Origin: Chitinophaga agri
GTDB taxonomy: Bacteria; Bacteroidota; Bacteroidia; Chitinophagales; Chitinophagaceae
NCBI RefSeq assembly: GCF_010093065.1
Contig: NZ_CP048113.1
Coordinates: 2,604,001-2,668,000, forward strand
Direction: 5' to 3'
Length of the DNA: 64,000 nucleotides
Positions within the stretch are counted from its first letter, which is position 1. Each line of letters opens with the position of its first letter. Shown piece after piece: positions 7,701 through 15,457 of this stretch. A program made the position numbers and the translations under genes. Below the pieces are notes generated by a model that worked only from the letters and a program-made list of their open reading frames with translations, searched no databases and was not told the DNA's origin.

Positions 7701-10241
7701 ATGGTAGATTTTAAAAAGAAACTAGGCAAAAAAGAACCCGAAAAGAAAACTGATCCCATTGAAATTTATAAAAACTTAGATCGCAGCAGCATAACGGGAC
7801 CGTTAAGACCCGGACAGGAGAAAATTTTATCTACGTGGTATCAATCTCATGTCAATGATAAAGACCTGATTATTAAACTTCATACAGGAGAAGGTAAAAC
7901 ACTCATAGGCCTATTAATACTTCTCTCGAAGTTAAATAACGGGTTAGGTCCTGCACTATACGTTTGCCCGAATGTTTATCTCGTACAGCAGGCATGTGCT
8001 GAAGCAGCAAAATTTGGGATTCCATTTTGCGTTATTGGGGATGACGGGGTTCCAGCAGAATTCTTGGATGGTCAACGTATTTTAATAACTCATATCCAAA
8101 AATTATTTAACGGTAAGAGTATTTTCGGTATCGGGAACAACTACACTCCCATAAAAAATATAATTCTAGATGATTCACACGCATGCATAGACGCAATAAA
8201 AAGTTCTTTCACTATAACCTTAAAACGCGGCTCTAATAAAGCATACGAAAAATTCACAGCTCTGTTCGATGAAGATGTTAATAAGCAAGGTGAAGGCCGC
8301 TGGCTTGAAATAAAAGATGGTGACAATGACTCTATTATGCCAATACCATATTGGGCGTGGATAGAAAGAAAAGACGAAGTACTGTCTATATTAAATGAAT
8401 TCAAGGAATTAGACGAGGTAAAGTTTGTATGGCCCATCATAAGAGATCGCATCGCCGACTGTCAAGCCTTTATAACAGGCAGTCAAATTGAAATTTCTCC
8501 ATATTTTGTTCCATTACATGAATTTAACTCTTTTAATAAAGCAGAACAACGAATACTAATGTCAGCAACAACTCAGGATGATTCCTTTTTTATAAAAGGA
8601 CTGGGATTTGATGTTGACGCAATAAGAAATCCGCTAACCAATGGAGGGAGTTTATGGTCAGGTGAAAAAATGATACTTCTTCCTTACCTAATAAACGAAG
8701 AATTTACTAGGACGCGAATAATTAATGCTGTTGCTCCCCCAAATGATTCAAGGAAAGTCGGCTTTGTATCCTTGGTACCAAGCTTTCAAAAATCAGATCA
8801 TTATAGAGATTTGGGAGCAAAAGTAGCATCCACAAAATCAATTTTTGAAGACGTAAAACTGCTTAAAAGTGGAAGTGCTCGAGAAACATTAGTTATTGCT
8901 AATAGGTATGATGGAATAGATCTCCCTGATGACGCGTGTCGGCTATTAATTATTGACTCATTGCCTATCTCGACTTCGTTACTGGATAGATATGAGGAAA
9001 TGTGCCGGGTGAATAGCGAATTGATTAATATAAAGGTTGCACAAAAAATAGAACAGGGGTTGGGAAGAAGTGTTAGAGGTGAAAAGGATTTTAGCGTAAT
9101 TCTACTAATTGGTCCTGATTTAGTAAAGTTCGTTAGAACTTCTCGTACAAGTAAATTATTCTCAACCCAGACACGTAAACAGATCGAGATAGGACTGGAA
9201 ATTTCAGATGAGGCAAGTAAAGAATTTGATGAGAACAATATGATGAAAGTTGTAAACGACCTTATCAAACAATGTCTTTCAAGAGACGAGGGTTGGAAGG
9301 AGTTCTATATAGAGGAAATGAATAAAATTAAAACCGATCCACCTAAAGAAAACTTGTATCACATATTGAAACTGGAGAGAGATGCCGAATTCGCCTTCTA
9401 TATGAAAAGACCAGATAAGGCCTGTGAAATTATGCAAAAAATAGTGGATAATTTCTCCGATAACGATCAACGAGAAGAGCGAGGTTGGTACCTTCAGCAA
9501 CTGGCCCGTTATAAATACTTCGTATCGAAAACCGATTCAGCAAAACTACAAGAATCTGCATTTTCGAACAATACAAGTCTCATGAAACCTCTAAATGGAA
9601 TAGCCTATAAAAAAATGGAGTATATCAGTGGTGAGAGGCTAAAAAGAATTAAAGACTGGTTTAAACAATATGTTTCATACGAAGAAGTGTCACTAGCGGT
9701 CCAGAATATTTTAGATAATTTCTCCTTTGGCCAACCGGCAGAAGTTTTCGAGCGAGCACTAGATGAATTAGGCAAAATGCTAGGATTTGTATGTCAAAGA
9801 CCGGATCAGACAATAGGAAAAGGACCGGATAATTTATGGGGAGGTGTCATGGACAAATTCATCCTTTTTGAATGCAAGAGTGAAGTAAAAGCTGAAAGAG
9901 AATCAATCACAAAACATGAAGCGGGTCAAATGAATAGTCATTGCGGATGGTTCAAAAAAGAGTATGGAGATGAAGTACAAGTAACCAATATTATGGTAAT
10001 CGATACAAAAGATTTATCATACTATGGAGATTTCACACATCCTGTTGTAATTATGCGTAAGGGCATGCTCAATAAATTTAAGCGTAACATAAAATCTTAT
10101 ATTTTAGAATTTCACAAATACAGTATTCACGAATTGGATGATGATACAATTCAAGGTTTCCTAATGCATCATCAATTGCTACCAGATAATATGGTTTCAT
10201 ATACTGAAAAATTCAAGCACCTTAGCAGCAATCCCCGGTAA
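7701..10241 (+). CDS. SF2 (XPD/DinG-like) helicase fused to PD-(D/E)xK nuclease
   Basis: 846 residues. The Q/Walker A region is LRPGQEKIL and HTGEGKT (61-67), the DEAH-type box is LDDSH (156-160), motif III is SAT (288-290), and the C-terminal helicase motif VI is QGLGRSVRG (452-460), arranged as in XPD/DinG-like helicases. A helical linker (about 500-670) is followed by a nuclease-like domain: E near 689, D710 in GPDNLWG, E724 and K726 in FECKSE, and Gln743, which fits PD-(D/E)xK. No Cys cluster for an iron-sulfur centre is seen. It is a single gene with no obvious partner, flanked by repeats and transposons, so an antiviral role like that of helicase-nuclease defence proteins (for example Hna) is a reasonable inference. 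It could also be a repair enzyme. Confidence 0.85.
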   Translation: MVDFKKKLGKKEPEKKTDPIEIYKNLDRSSITGPLRPGQEKILSTWYQSHVNDKDLIIKLHTGEGKTLIGLLILLSKLNNGLGPALYVCPNVYLVQQACAEAAKFGIPFCVIGDDGVPAEFLDGQRILITHIQKLFNGKSIFGIGNNYTPIKNIILDDSHACIDAIKSSFTITLKRGSNKAYEKFTALFDEDVNKQGEGRWLEIKDGDNDSIMPIPYWAWIERKDEVLSILNEFKELDEVKFVWPIIRDRIADCQAFITGSQIEISPYFVPLHEFNSFNKAEQRILMSATTQDDSFFIKGLGFDVDAIRNPLTNGGSLWSGEKMILLPYLINEEFTRTRIINAVAPPNDSRKVGFVSLVPSFQKSDHYRDLGAKVASTKSIFEDVKLLKSGSARETLVIANRYDGIDLPDDACRLLIIDSLPISTSLLDRYEEMCRVNSELINIKVAQKIEQGLGRSVRGEKDFSVILLIGPDLVKFVRTSRTSKLFSTQTRKQIEIGLEISDEASKEFDENNMMKVVNDLIKQCLSRDEGWKEFYIEEMNKIKTDPPKENLYHILKLERDAEFAFYMKRPDKACEIMQKIVDNFSDNDQREERGWYLQQLARYKYFVSKTDSAKLQESAFSNNTSLMKPLNGIAYKKMEYISGERLKRIKDWFKQYVSYEEVSLAVQNILDNFSFGQPAEVFERALDELGKMLGFVCQRPDQTIGKGPDNLWGGVMDKFILFECKSEVKAERESITKHEAGQMNSHCGWFKKEYGDEVQVTNIMVIDTKDLSYYGDFTHPVVIMRKGMLNKFKRNIKSYILEFHKYSIHELDDDTIQGFLMHHQLLPDNMVSYTEKFKHLSSNPR

Positions 10242-10280
10242 TAGATTCGCCGTCAAAATCTATCTTATAGTACTAACCCC

Positions 10281-10396
10281 ATAATAACTAATAACAATTG
10301 GTTCGAAAGCGCTCCGCTACTGGGCACGTAATGGCTCTGTAATCAATTGATTTACAGGGCCATTTTTAATTTATGCTTGTCAATATTTCACAGGTT
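10281..10396. repeat. Imperfect direct repeat, right member
   Basis: Right partner of the repeat at 7022-7160, located 40 bases after the helicase-nuclease stop. It contains GGTTCGAA, GCTCCGCTACTGGGCACG, a hairpin, and TTGTCAATATTTCACAGGTT. Orientation is the same as the left copy. Confidence 0.6.
10331..10368 (+). terminator. Intrinsic terminator after helicase-nuclease gene
   Basis: A 12-bp stem, ATGGCTCTGTAA with TTACAGGGCCAT (one G-U), followed by TTTTT. It lies inside the right repeat copy and about 90 bases after the helicase-nuclease stop. Confidence 0.75.
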
Positions 10397-10425
10397 TTAA
10401 CCCTTTCTACCACTATTATTGACAG

Positions 10426-10496
10426 TCAATTGACAAGCAGAAATTCTCTTACTTCACAACAGATTCGCGTCCTAAGTGGTCAACCGGGAAATTACA
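10426..10496 (+). pseudogene. Remnant gene 3' end split by IS66 copy 2
   Basis: The peptide DKQKFSYFTTDSRPKWS then GKLQ is read up to the IS66 insertion and resumes at 12855-12906 (ALRLATEN ... KWQA-stop). Removing the element and one 8-bp duplicate restores a continuous frame that is homologous to the remnant at 4060-4203. The family is not recognised. Confidence 0.5.
10489..10496. repeat. IS66 copy 2 target-site duplication (left)
   Basis: AAATTACA immediately before the left inverted repeat; the identical 8 bases follow the right inverted repeat at 12847-12854. Eight bases is the usual duplication for IS66. Confidence 0.95.
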
Positions 10497-10547
10497 GTAA
10501 GGTTCCGGTAGACAGCATCTTCGGCATGTAAGTCTGAGGGTTTATGT

Positions 10548-10904
10548 TTGCGTTGTTTAAATATGCCCTGTATGCAACCAACCAATAATTCCACGATACG
10601 TTCATTTACAATATCGGAGAAGAAGAATATCGCGATGCAATGGAGCCAATCAAACGTAAAGATGCAAGTGTTTTGTGATAATCATGGAATCACGGTCTCC
10701 ATGCTCAAGAACTGGAGGAAGCAGTTTGCCACTCCTGCAAAAGTTCCCAGACGAAAACATTTCATTCAGCTGACACCTTCTAAGGCGAGTATACCAGATA
10801 TTGCACTTCCATTCGCGGAGATGGTATCTTTATCAGGTAACAGGATAATTTTTCATTCGGCGGTCAACACAGACATGCTAAAAGAGCTACTAAACAGTAA
10901 ATAA
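10548..10904 (+). CDS. tnpA: IS66 accessory protein TnpA (Orf1)
   Basis: IS66 Orf1 with a helix-turn-helix near NVKMQVFCDNHGITVSML. The frame opens at a TTG at 10548; ATG codons at 10563 and 10572 (MQPTNNSTIRSF) are likelier starts. Differences from copy 1 include M6-P7 instead of M6-R7 and an Ala-Glu-Met instead of Ala-Glu-Val segment, so the two copies have begun to diverge. Confidence 0.9.
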   Translation: MRCLNMPCMQPTNNSTIRSFTISEKKNIAMQWSQSNVKMQVFCDNHGITVSMLKNWRKQFATPAKVPRRKHFIQLTPSKASIPDIALPFAEMVSLSGNRIIFHSAVNTDMLKELLNSK

Positions 10905-11261
10905 ATGCTGGCACTCTCATCCTCATGCAGGTATTTTCTGTATACTCAGCCAATCATGATAAGTAGTAGCTTTTACAAACTGGCGGCTATTGTCAATCAA
11001 CAGATGCATTTGGATCCTTTAACCGGGGATGTCTATATTTTCTTTAACCGCAGAGCTACACATATCAAGCTACTTCAATGGCAGCAAGATGGATTTGCGA
11101 TTTATTACAAGCGGCTTGAGAAGGGAACATTTGAGATTCCTAAACCAGGTGGGGTACAACCCTCGCTTACTTCTACACAATTGATGCTTATTCTGCAAGG
11201 CATTCAGATGGATAAAATCCAGTACCGCAGGAGGTATTTTCGACAATCTGCCGATCATTAA
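10905..11261 (+). CDS. tnpB: IS66 accessory protein TnpB (Orf2)
   Basis: 118-residue IS66 Orf2-like protein (DPLTGDVYIFFNRR). ATG follows the tnpA stop without a gap, so translation is probably coupled. A 49-bp spacer with GCAATTGCAATG separates it from tnpC. Required for transposition in studied IS66 members; biochemical role not settled. Confidence 0.92.
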   Translation: MLALSSSCRYFLYTQPIMISSSFYKLAAIVNQQMHLDPLTGDVYIFFNRRATHIKLLQWQQDGFAIYYKRLEKGTFEIPKPGGVQPSLTSTQLMLILQGIQMDKIQYRRRYFRQSADH

Positions 11262-11310
11262 CATCGCGCTAACAAATAATCGATTTCCATTTGATAACAT
11301 TGCAATTGCA

Positions 11311-12801
11311 ATGAGTACGTCAGCAAAAGATAATGATTACAAACAGCTCTATGAGTCTGCCATCAACAAGGTTGAGCAGCTGCAGCATGAATTGAATCAG
11401 CTCAAGAAGATGATTTTCGGAGTTCGCCAGGAGCGATTTATTCCCGCAGATAAGAATCAACTGGCACTCGATATTCCAACAGAACAATCTGCTGCTGTTT
11501 GCAACGTGTTAGATGCAAAGAAGGTGACTTATGTGAAAGTTGTAAAACAAGATGCGACTCAGAGGAGAGATAGCAGTCATACCATACCATCTCACTTACG
11601 AAGAGAAGATGTAATTATAGATCCAGACCATATACCAGCTGGTAGTAAACATATTGGCACCACTGAAACTGAAGTGCTGGAATACAAACCCGCCGAAATT
11701 TATGTAGTCCGTTACATCCGTAACAAGTACCTTCTCCCATCTGCGGATGAGACGTCGTCAAAAATCATTGTTGGAACTTTACCAACATTACCGGTTACAA
11801 AATCGATGATGGGGCCAGGCTTACTGGCTCAACTGGTTGTTGAGAAGATCTGCGATCATCTCCCCGTGCATCGCCAGCAACAACGTCTGGAAAGAGATGG
11901 TATAAAGCTACCATACTCAACGCTGAGTGATGGTTTTGCTAAGACAGCTGCGTTAATTACTCCTATTTACAGAGCGCTGGTAACAGAAGTACTCAACGCT
12001 GACTATTTGCAGGCTGATGAGACATCGGTACCAGTGCTCGACAAGGATAAGAAAGGGAGCACTCATCGGGGGTATTACTGGCTCTATCAGGATAGTATTA
12101 ACAAGCTGCTTGTCTTTGATTATCAACCCGGGCGTGGCCGGGAAGGACCCGCAGAAATGCTGAAAGATTTTTATGGTACGCTGCAAACAGACGCCTACTC
12201 TGCATATAATAGCATCGTTGATACCAATAATATAACATTGATCCACTGTCTTGCTCATGCAAGAAGGTACTTCTCTGACGCTATTTACAGCGACCGGGAA
12301 AGAGCAGAATATGTATTGGAACAGTTACAGCTCGTCTATCAGATTGAACGCGATAGCAGGGCGTTAAATCACGACAATGAAAAACGAGCAGCTTCAAGAC
12401 AGAAGCAATCCTTACCTATACTGAAGAAATTAGGAAGCTGGATGGAAGACCAATACAAGCAGGTACTTCCACAAAGCCCGATAGGAAAAGCCCTTGCCTA
12501 TAGTATAAAACGCTGGGATAAACTCTGTGCCTTCGTGTATGATGGAAAGCTACATCCAGATAATAACGCGGCTGAGAGATCTATAAGAGCGACTGTTATA
12601 GGCCGAAAGAATTACCTCTTTGCCGGGAGCCATGAATCAGCAAAGCGAATTGCAATGCTCTACAGCCTGATCGGAACCTGTAAACTACATAACATTAATC
12701 CCAGCCTTTGGCTAAAGGACGTTTTAACGGTCATTAACGACCATCCTATCAACAGAATCAAAGAGCTCCTACCTCATATCTGGATCACGAAGCAAAAGTA
12801 A
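11311..12801 (+). CDS. tnpC: IS66 DDE transposase TnpC, intact
   Basis: 496 residues, full family length. N-terminal coiled coil (about 10-40), a zinc-finger-like and DNA-binding segment, then the catalytic domain with D236 in ADETSVPV, D294 in LQTDAYSAY and E422 in NNAAERSIRA, the expected DDE triad. The C-terminal IS66 tail (LYSLIGTCKLHNINP) is present. It is the last gene of the tnpABC operon. The homologue in copy 1 is cut by a group II intron after the codon equivalent to T238. Confidence 0.97.
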   Translation: MSTSAKDNDYKQLYESAINKVEQLQHELNQLKKMIFGVRQERFIPADKNQLALDIPTEQSAAVCNVLDAKKVTYVKVVKQDATQRRDSSHTIPSHLRREDVIIDPDHIPAGSKHIGTTETEVLEYKPAEIYVVRYIRNKYLLPSADETSSKIIVGTLPTLPVTKSMMGPGLLAQLVVEKICDHLPVHRQQQRLERDGIKLPYSTLSDGFAKTAALITPIYRALVTEVLNADYLQADETSVPVLDKDKKGSTHRGYYWLYQDSINKLLVFDYQPGRGREGPAEMLKDFYGTLQTDAYSAYNSIVDTNNITLIHCLAHARRYFSDAIYSDRERAEYVLEQLQLVYQIERDSRALNHDNEKRAASRQKQSLPILKKLGSWMEDQYKQVLPQSPIGKALAYSIKRWDKLCAFVYDGKLHPDNNAAERSIRATVIGRKNYLFAGSHESAKRIAMLYSLIGTCKLHNINPSLWLKDVLTVINDHPINRIKELLPHIWITKQK

Positions 12802-12916
12802 CGCTCTCCAAAGTCATTAAATAGGTGCTGTCTACCGGATACTTACAAATTACAGGCATTACGCCTGGCAACGGAGAATCAGCCACCCCTTAAATGGCAG
12901 GCTTAAAAGTGTAAAC

Positions 12917-13150
12917 ATGTCAAGACTGACACGTAGGGGCAATTGTTGGGATAATGCCGTAAGTGAGAACTTCTTTAAGATCCTCAAGTCAGAAACAGGC
13001 TTTAATACGGTTTATGAGTCTTTTGAGACGGCTGAAAGAGAAATGTTTGAATTCATAGAGATCTGGTATAATCGACAAAGAATACACTCCCTATTGGGTT
13101 ATATGACACCCGAAGAATTTGGAAAATCAATTATCAAACAAACAGCTTAA
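12917..13150 (+). pseudogene. IS3-family transposase OrfB, C-terminal remnant
   Basis: About 77 codons encoding the end of an IS3-type integrase core: RRGNCWDNAVSENFFKILKS (with the final catalytic Glu in NAVSENFF), then FEFIEIWYNRQRIHSLLGY and TPEEF. The first two catalytic Asp residues are missing, so the gene is a scrap. It starts directly after the end of the remnant peptide at 12906, marking an old recombination junction. Confidence 0.85.
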
Positions 13151-13169
13151 TGATTTGTCCATTATTTTG

Positions 13170-13454
13170 TTGCAAATCCACCCATTAAAAGAACAATGTC
13201 ATCAAGGAAAAGGCAACCGGGTTATAACAATTAACCATCATCTAAATTATCTACGAAATAAGGCCGATAAGCGTCTTAAGACCAACCGAGGAATCGCTAA
13301 ACGTAAACAGCGTTGTTATGATGTTGAACCTGTGTTTGGTAATATCAAGCACAATCATCACTTTAAACGTTTTATGCTACGAGGCATTGAAAAAGTGACT
13401 ATTGAGGCCGGATTATTGGCTCTGGCGCACAATCTAAGGAAGAAAACTGCCTAA
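13170..13454 (+). pseudogene. IS1182-family transposase, C-terminal remnant
   Basis: The frame carries the typical end of IS1182-type DDE transposases: CHQGKGNRVI, NRGIAKRKQRCYDVEPVFGN, then HFKRFMLRG and GLLALAHNLRKKTA at the terminus. The N-terminal three quarters are absent. It overlaps the end of the IS3 scrap by a few bases in another frame, so the two fragments were joined by deletion or insertion. Confidence 0.85.
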
Positions 13455-13551
13455 GAAAGGGCCGAAAGAGCCCAAAAACTAGTTCCCACCTCCCTAAGCC
13501 CGTCATATATTCTTACTGGATAAAATTAAGGCTCCGCATATATGACTACGT

Positions 13552-13565
13552 GTATAGCGCTATAC
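13552..13565. repeat. Perfect palindrome GTATAGCGCTATAC
   Basis: A 14-base perfect inverted repeat without loop, about 100 bases after the IS1182 remnant and next to a terminator. It could be an operator or the palindromic target or end of a lost element. Confidence 0.5.
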
Positions 13566-13576
13566 AAAAGAAAAAA

Positions 13577-13612
13577 CCGCCTCAATTATTATTGAGACGG
13601 CTTCTTTCCTTT
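13577..13612 (+). terminator. Intrinsic terminator
   Basis: A 10-bp stem with one mismatch (CCGCCTCAAT / ATTGAGACGG) followed by CTTCTTTCCTTTTT and preceded by an A run, so it may work in both directions. Confidence 0.7.
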
Positions 13613-13915
13613 TTATAGTCGTCTGAGCCTGCTCTGGGCCTGGTTATTATTTATCCAACCCTTTAATATCCTGAAAAAAAGAAATCCTAAGTATTACAGA
13701 GAATACATAAAAATAACCATCGTATGAATTGCGCCTTCACCCCGTTGATCAGGAAGATACTGGTATTCCTGCAAAACCTCCACCATCACGGTGGCCCTAT
13801 TTCTTGGGCACTAGCAGACTATAGGTGATAATACCGGAAGAGGTAAAATCTTGGGAAAATGCATTATATTATACCGTTAATCATACATATAACCCTTCAC
13901 CCCCCTCAACCAATT

Positions 13916-14881
13916 ATGATGAAAAGATCATTGTACCCGATTCTGTTACTATTAATGATTTTACTTGCCTGTAACAAAGAGACCGCCGACCAGGTAACTT
14001 TAGCACCTGTAACACAAGCTAATGTTCCACTGGAAGCTGTTCTGCCTGATCAGACAGTTTCCGATGCCTTCAACACCGAGTTTGCCGCCGCCGAAGACCT
14101 CTCCCTGGGAGATGTTTTCTCTCCGGCTTACCAAAATACGCCATCATACCAGGCATTGTTAAACGCCAGTGTTGAAATTTTACGGAAAGCCAATGGATTG
14201 GACTCGTTGAAGTATTATCTCGGTATTACGAACGACAACGATCCCCATCTGATCATTGCCGCTAAGCTTATCAATGACTTGTACCTGGAAGGACCTCCTG
14301 AACCGGAAGCGAATTTGCGCGGCGGCGGCAGCAGTATCCTGAAATGCCTGGGAGAAGCATTGGGGCTGCCGGTAGGTGAGATCCTGAGCGTTGCCGGCAG
14401 TATGACAATGGCTGAAATAGGTACTGCTATTGGTGCGATGGGCTGGAGATGGTTCGCCTCCACCATGGTAAAAGTGGGGATCAGAGCAGCCTCCGGAGCA
14501 GGTGCAGTATTGATGGCGGCCACCTTCACATGGTGTATGATCTGGGAAGAGGACATGGCTATCGATCCTGACCCTGTGAACTGGAACCCTCCCGGTACCA
14601 CCAACCCACAGCCCGATCCAACCTACACCATCGCTGAGTTCTACAATTACATTAATGCCGTTACAGAATGGTTCTATGCCAGCCATGCCGGTGGAGAGGA
14701 ACCTATACCTGTTCAGCTATTGGGAGGTGATCTCATTCTTGCAATTGATAATTTTGGACAGACGCCGGGTGCAGGTCCGCAGGAAGTCATGGAATATACC
14801 TCGAAACCCGGATTTATCAGTCAGCTGAAACAGTATGTACTTAACGGGTATACTGGTGAGCCATTACCTGATACTGAATAA
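13916..14881 (+). CDS. Lipoprotein with Gly/Ala-rich hydrophobic domain, unknown function
   Basis: 321 residues from ATG 13916. The signal peptide is lipoprotein type: MMKRSLYPILLLLMILLAC, with Cys19 as the lipidation site. The middle holds a GGG stretch, then a long Gly/Ala/Met-rich hydrophobic region (about residues 140-205: GSMTMAEIGTAIGAMGWRWF, AASGAGAVLMAATFTWCMIW) resembling the pore-forming or glycine-zipper segments of some bacteriocins. A Pro-rich linker and a C-terminal globular part follow. A terminator lies downstream. No family is recognised. An upstream in-frame ATG at 13859 is less likely because it would bury the signal peptide. Confidence 0.75.
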   Translation: MMKRSLYPILLLLMILLACNKETADQVTLAPVTQANVPLEAVLPDQTVSDAFNTEFAAAEDLSLGDVFSPAYQNTPSYQALLNASVEILRKANGLDSLKYYLGITNDNDPHLIIAAKLINDLYLEGPPEPEANLRGGGSSILKCLGEALGLPVGEILSVAGSMTMAEIGTAIGAMGWRWFASTMVKVGIRAASGAGAVLMAATFTWCMIWEEDMAIDPDPVNWNPPGTTNPQPDPTYTIAEFYNYINAVTEWFYASHAGGEEPIPVQLLGGDLILAIDNFGQTPGAGPQEVMEYTSKPGFISQLKQYVLNGYTGEPLPDTE

Positions 14882-14915
14882 GCACGGAAGTAGATCAGTT
14901 CTTGTCACTTGTCTG

Positions 14916-14963
14916 GGGCTGACCAAAAAGTCAAAAAGGCTTTTAGGGTCGGCCCTTATTTTT
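14916..14963 (+). terminator. Intrinsic terminator after lipoprotein gene
   Basis: Stem GGGCTGACC / GGTCGGCCC (one G-U) with a 22-base loop, followed by TTATTTTTT. It lies 35 bases after the lipoprotein stop. Confidence 0.7.
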
Positions 14964-15131
14964 TGACCGATTTTATAGTTGATTTTTTGTAGTGAACAAA
15001 CGAAGAGGGATTGAAATGAAAGAAAAGTGATTATCCGCGCCAGTTTTGTCTTCTAGGCGGCAGGGTTACGCTTCATGCACAAAGCAACCTTATCACCATA
15101 ATATGAGAATCCTGTACATCTATTTCTGACA

Positions 15132-15450
15132 TTATTTTGCAGAGAGTAAAAAAGCTTCTATCTCTCTATCTATATTTTTATTCCAACCCTGTATTTTGGC
15201 CGTCAATTCATTACAGGCTTTAACAACATCATCTTTAGCGACATCGATATTATTAAGCGTCAATCTATAAGATATCAATTCTGTAGAATCAAAACCCGAA
15301 ACCTCATGCTTCTCCCCGTTCCAATCATATTGTATTCTACAACCTTTTCATTGTATTGCCAGCAACAAAACAGGCACCATATTTCTGACCATATTAAATC
15401 CTACCCTTCGGATTCTTTCTATAATATTTCTTCGATCTATACCAGCTAAT
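15132..15450 (-). pseudogene. Broken small gene with internal TGA, unknown function
   Basis: On the minus strand a coding-like frame reads GFILAGIDRRNIIERIRRVG, then NMVRNMVPVLLLAIQ, a TGA at 15350-15348, and continues KGCRIQYDWNGEKHEVSGFD ... KNIDREIEAFLLSAK-stop at 15132. A single TGG to TGA change would explain the stop (AIQ-W-KG). No ATG is found at the upstream end, close to the stop of the DUF2075 helicase gene. It is probably the decayed third gene of the MazG-helicase operon. The product is not recognised. Confidence 0.5.
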
Positions 15451-15457
15451 ATAAATC

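Larger units (their letters stand above)
10497..12846 (+). mobile_element. IS66-family element, copy 2, complete
   Basis: A complete 2350-bp element. The left end GTAAGGTTCCGGTAGACAGC and the reverse complement of the right end GTAAGTATCCGGTAGACAGC are matching inverted repeats, bounded by a perfect 8-bp target duplication. It carries intact tnpA, tnpB and tnpC. Near identity to copy 1 and the perfect duplication indicate recent activity. It is inserted in a remnant gene. Confidence 0.97.
13455..13915. other. Intergenic stretch after transposon remnants
   Basis: No supported gene. It contains a 14-base perfect palindrome (13552-13565), a terminator hairpin (13577-13612), and the promoter region of the following lipoprotein. 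The change from AT-rich remnant DNA to core-like composition occurs here. Confidence 0.6.

Noticed and set aside
14180..14686. Long minus-strand open frame across the lipoprotein gene
   Set aside because: It is antisense to a gene with a convincing lipoprotein signal and has His/Gly-rich low-quality composition, a shadow frame.
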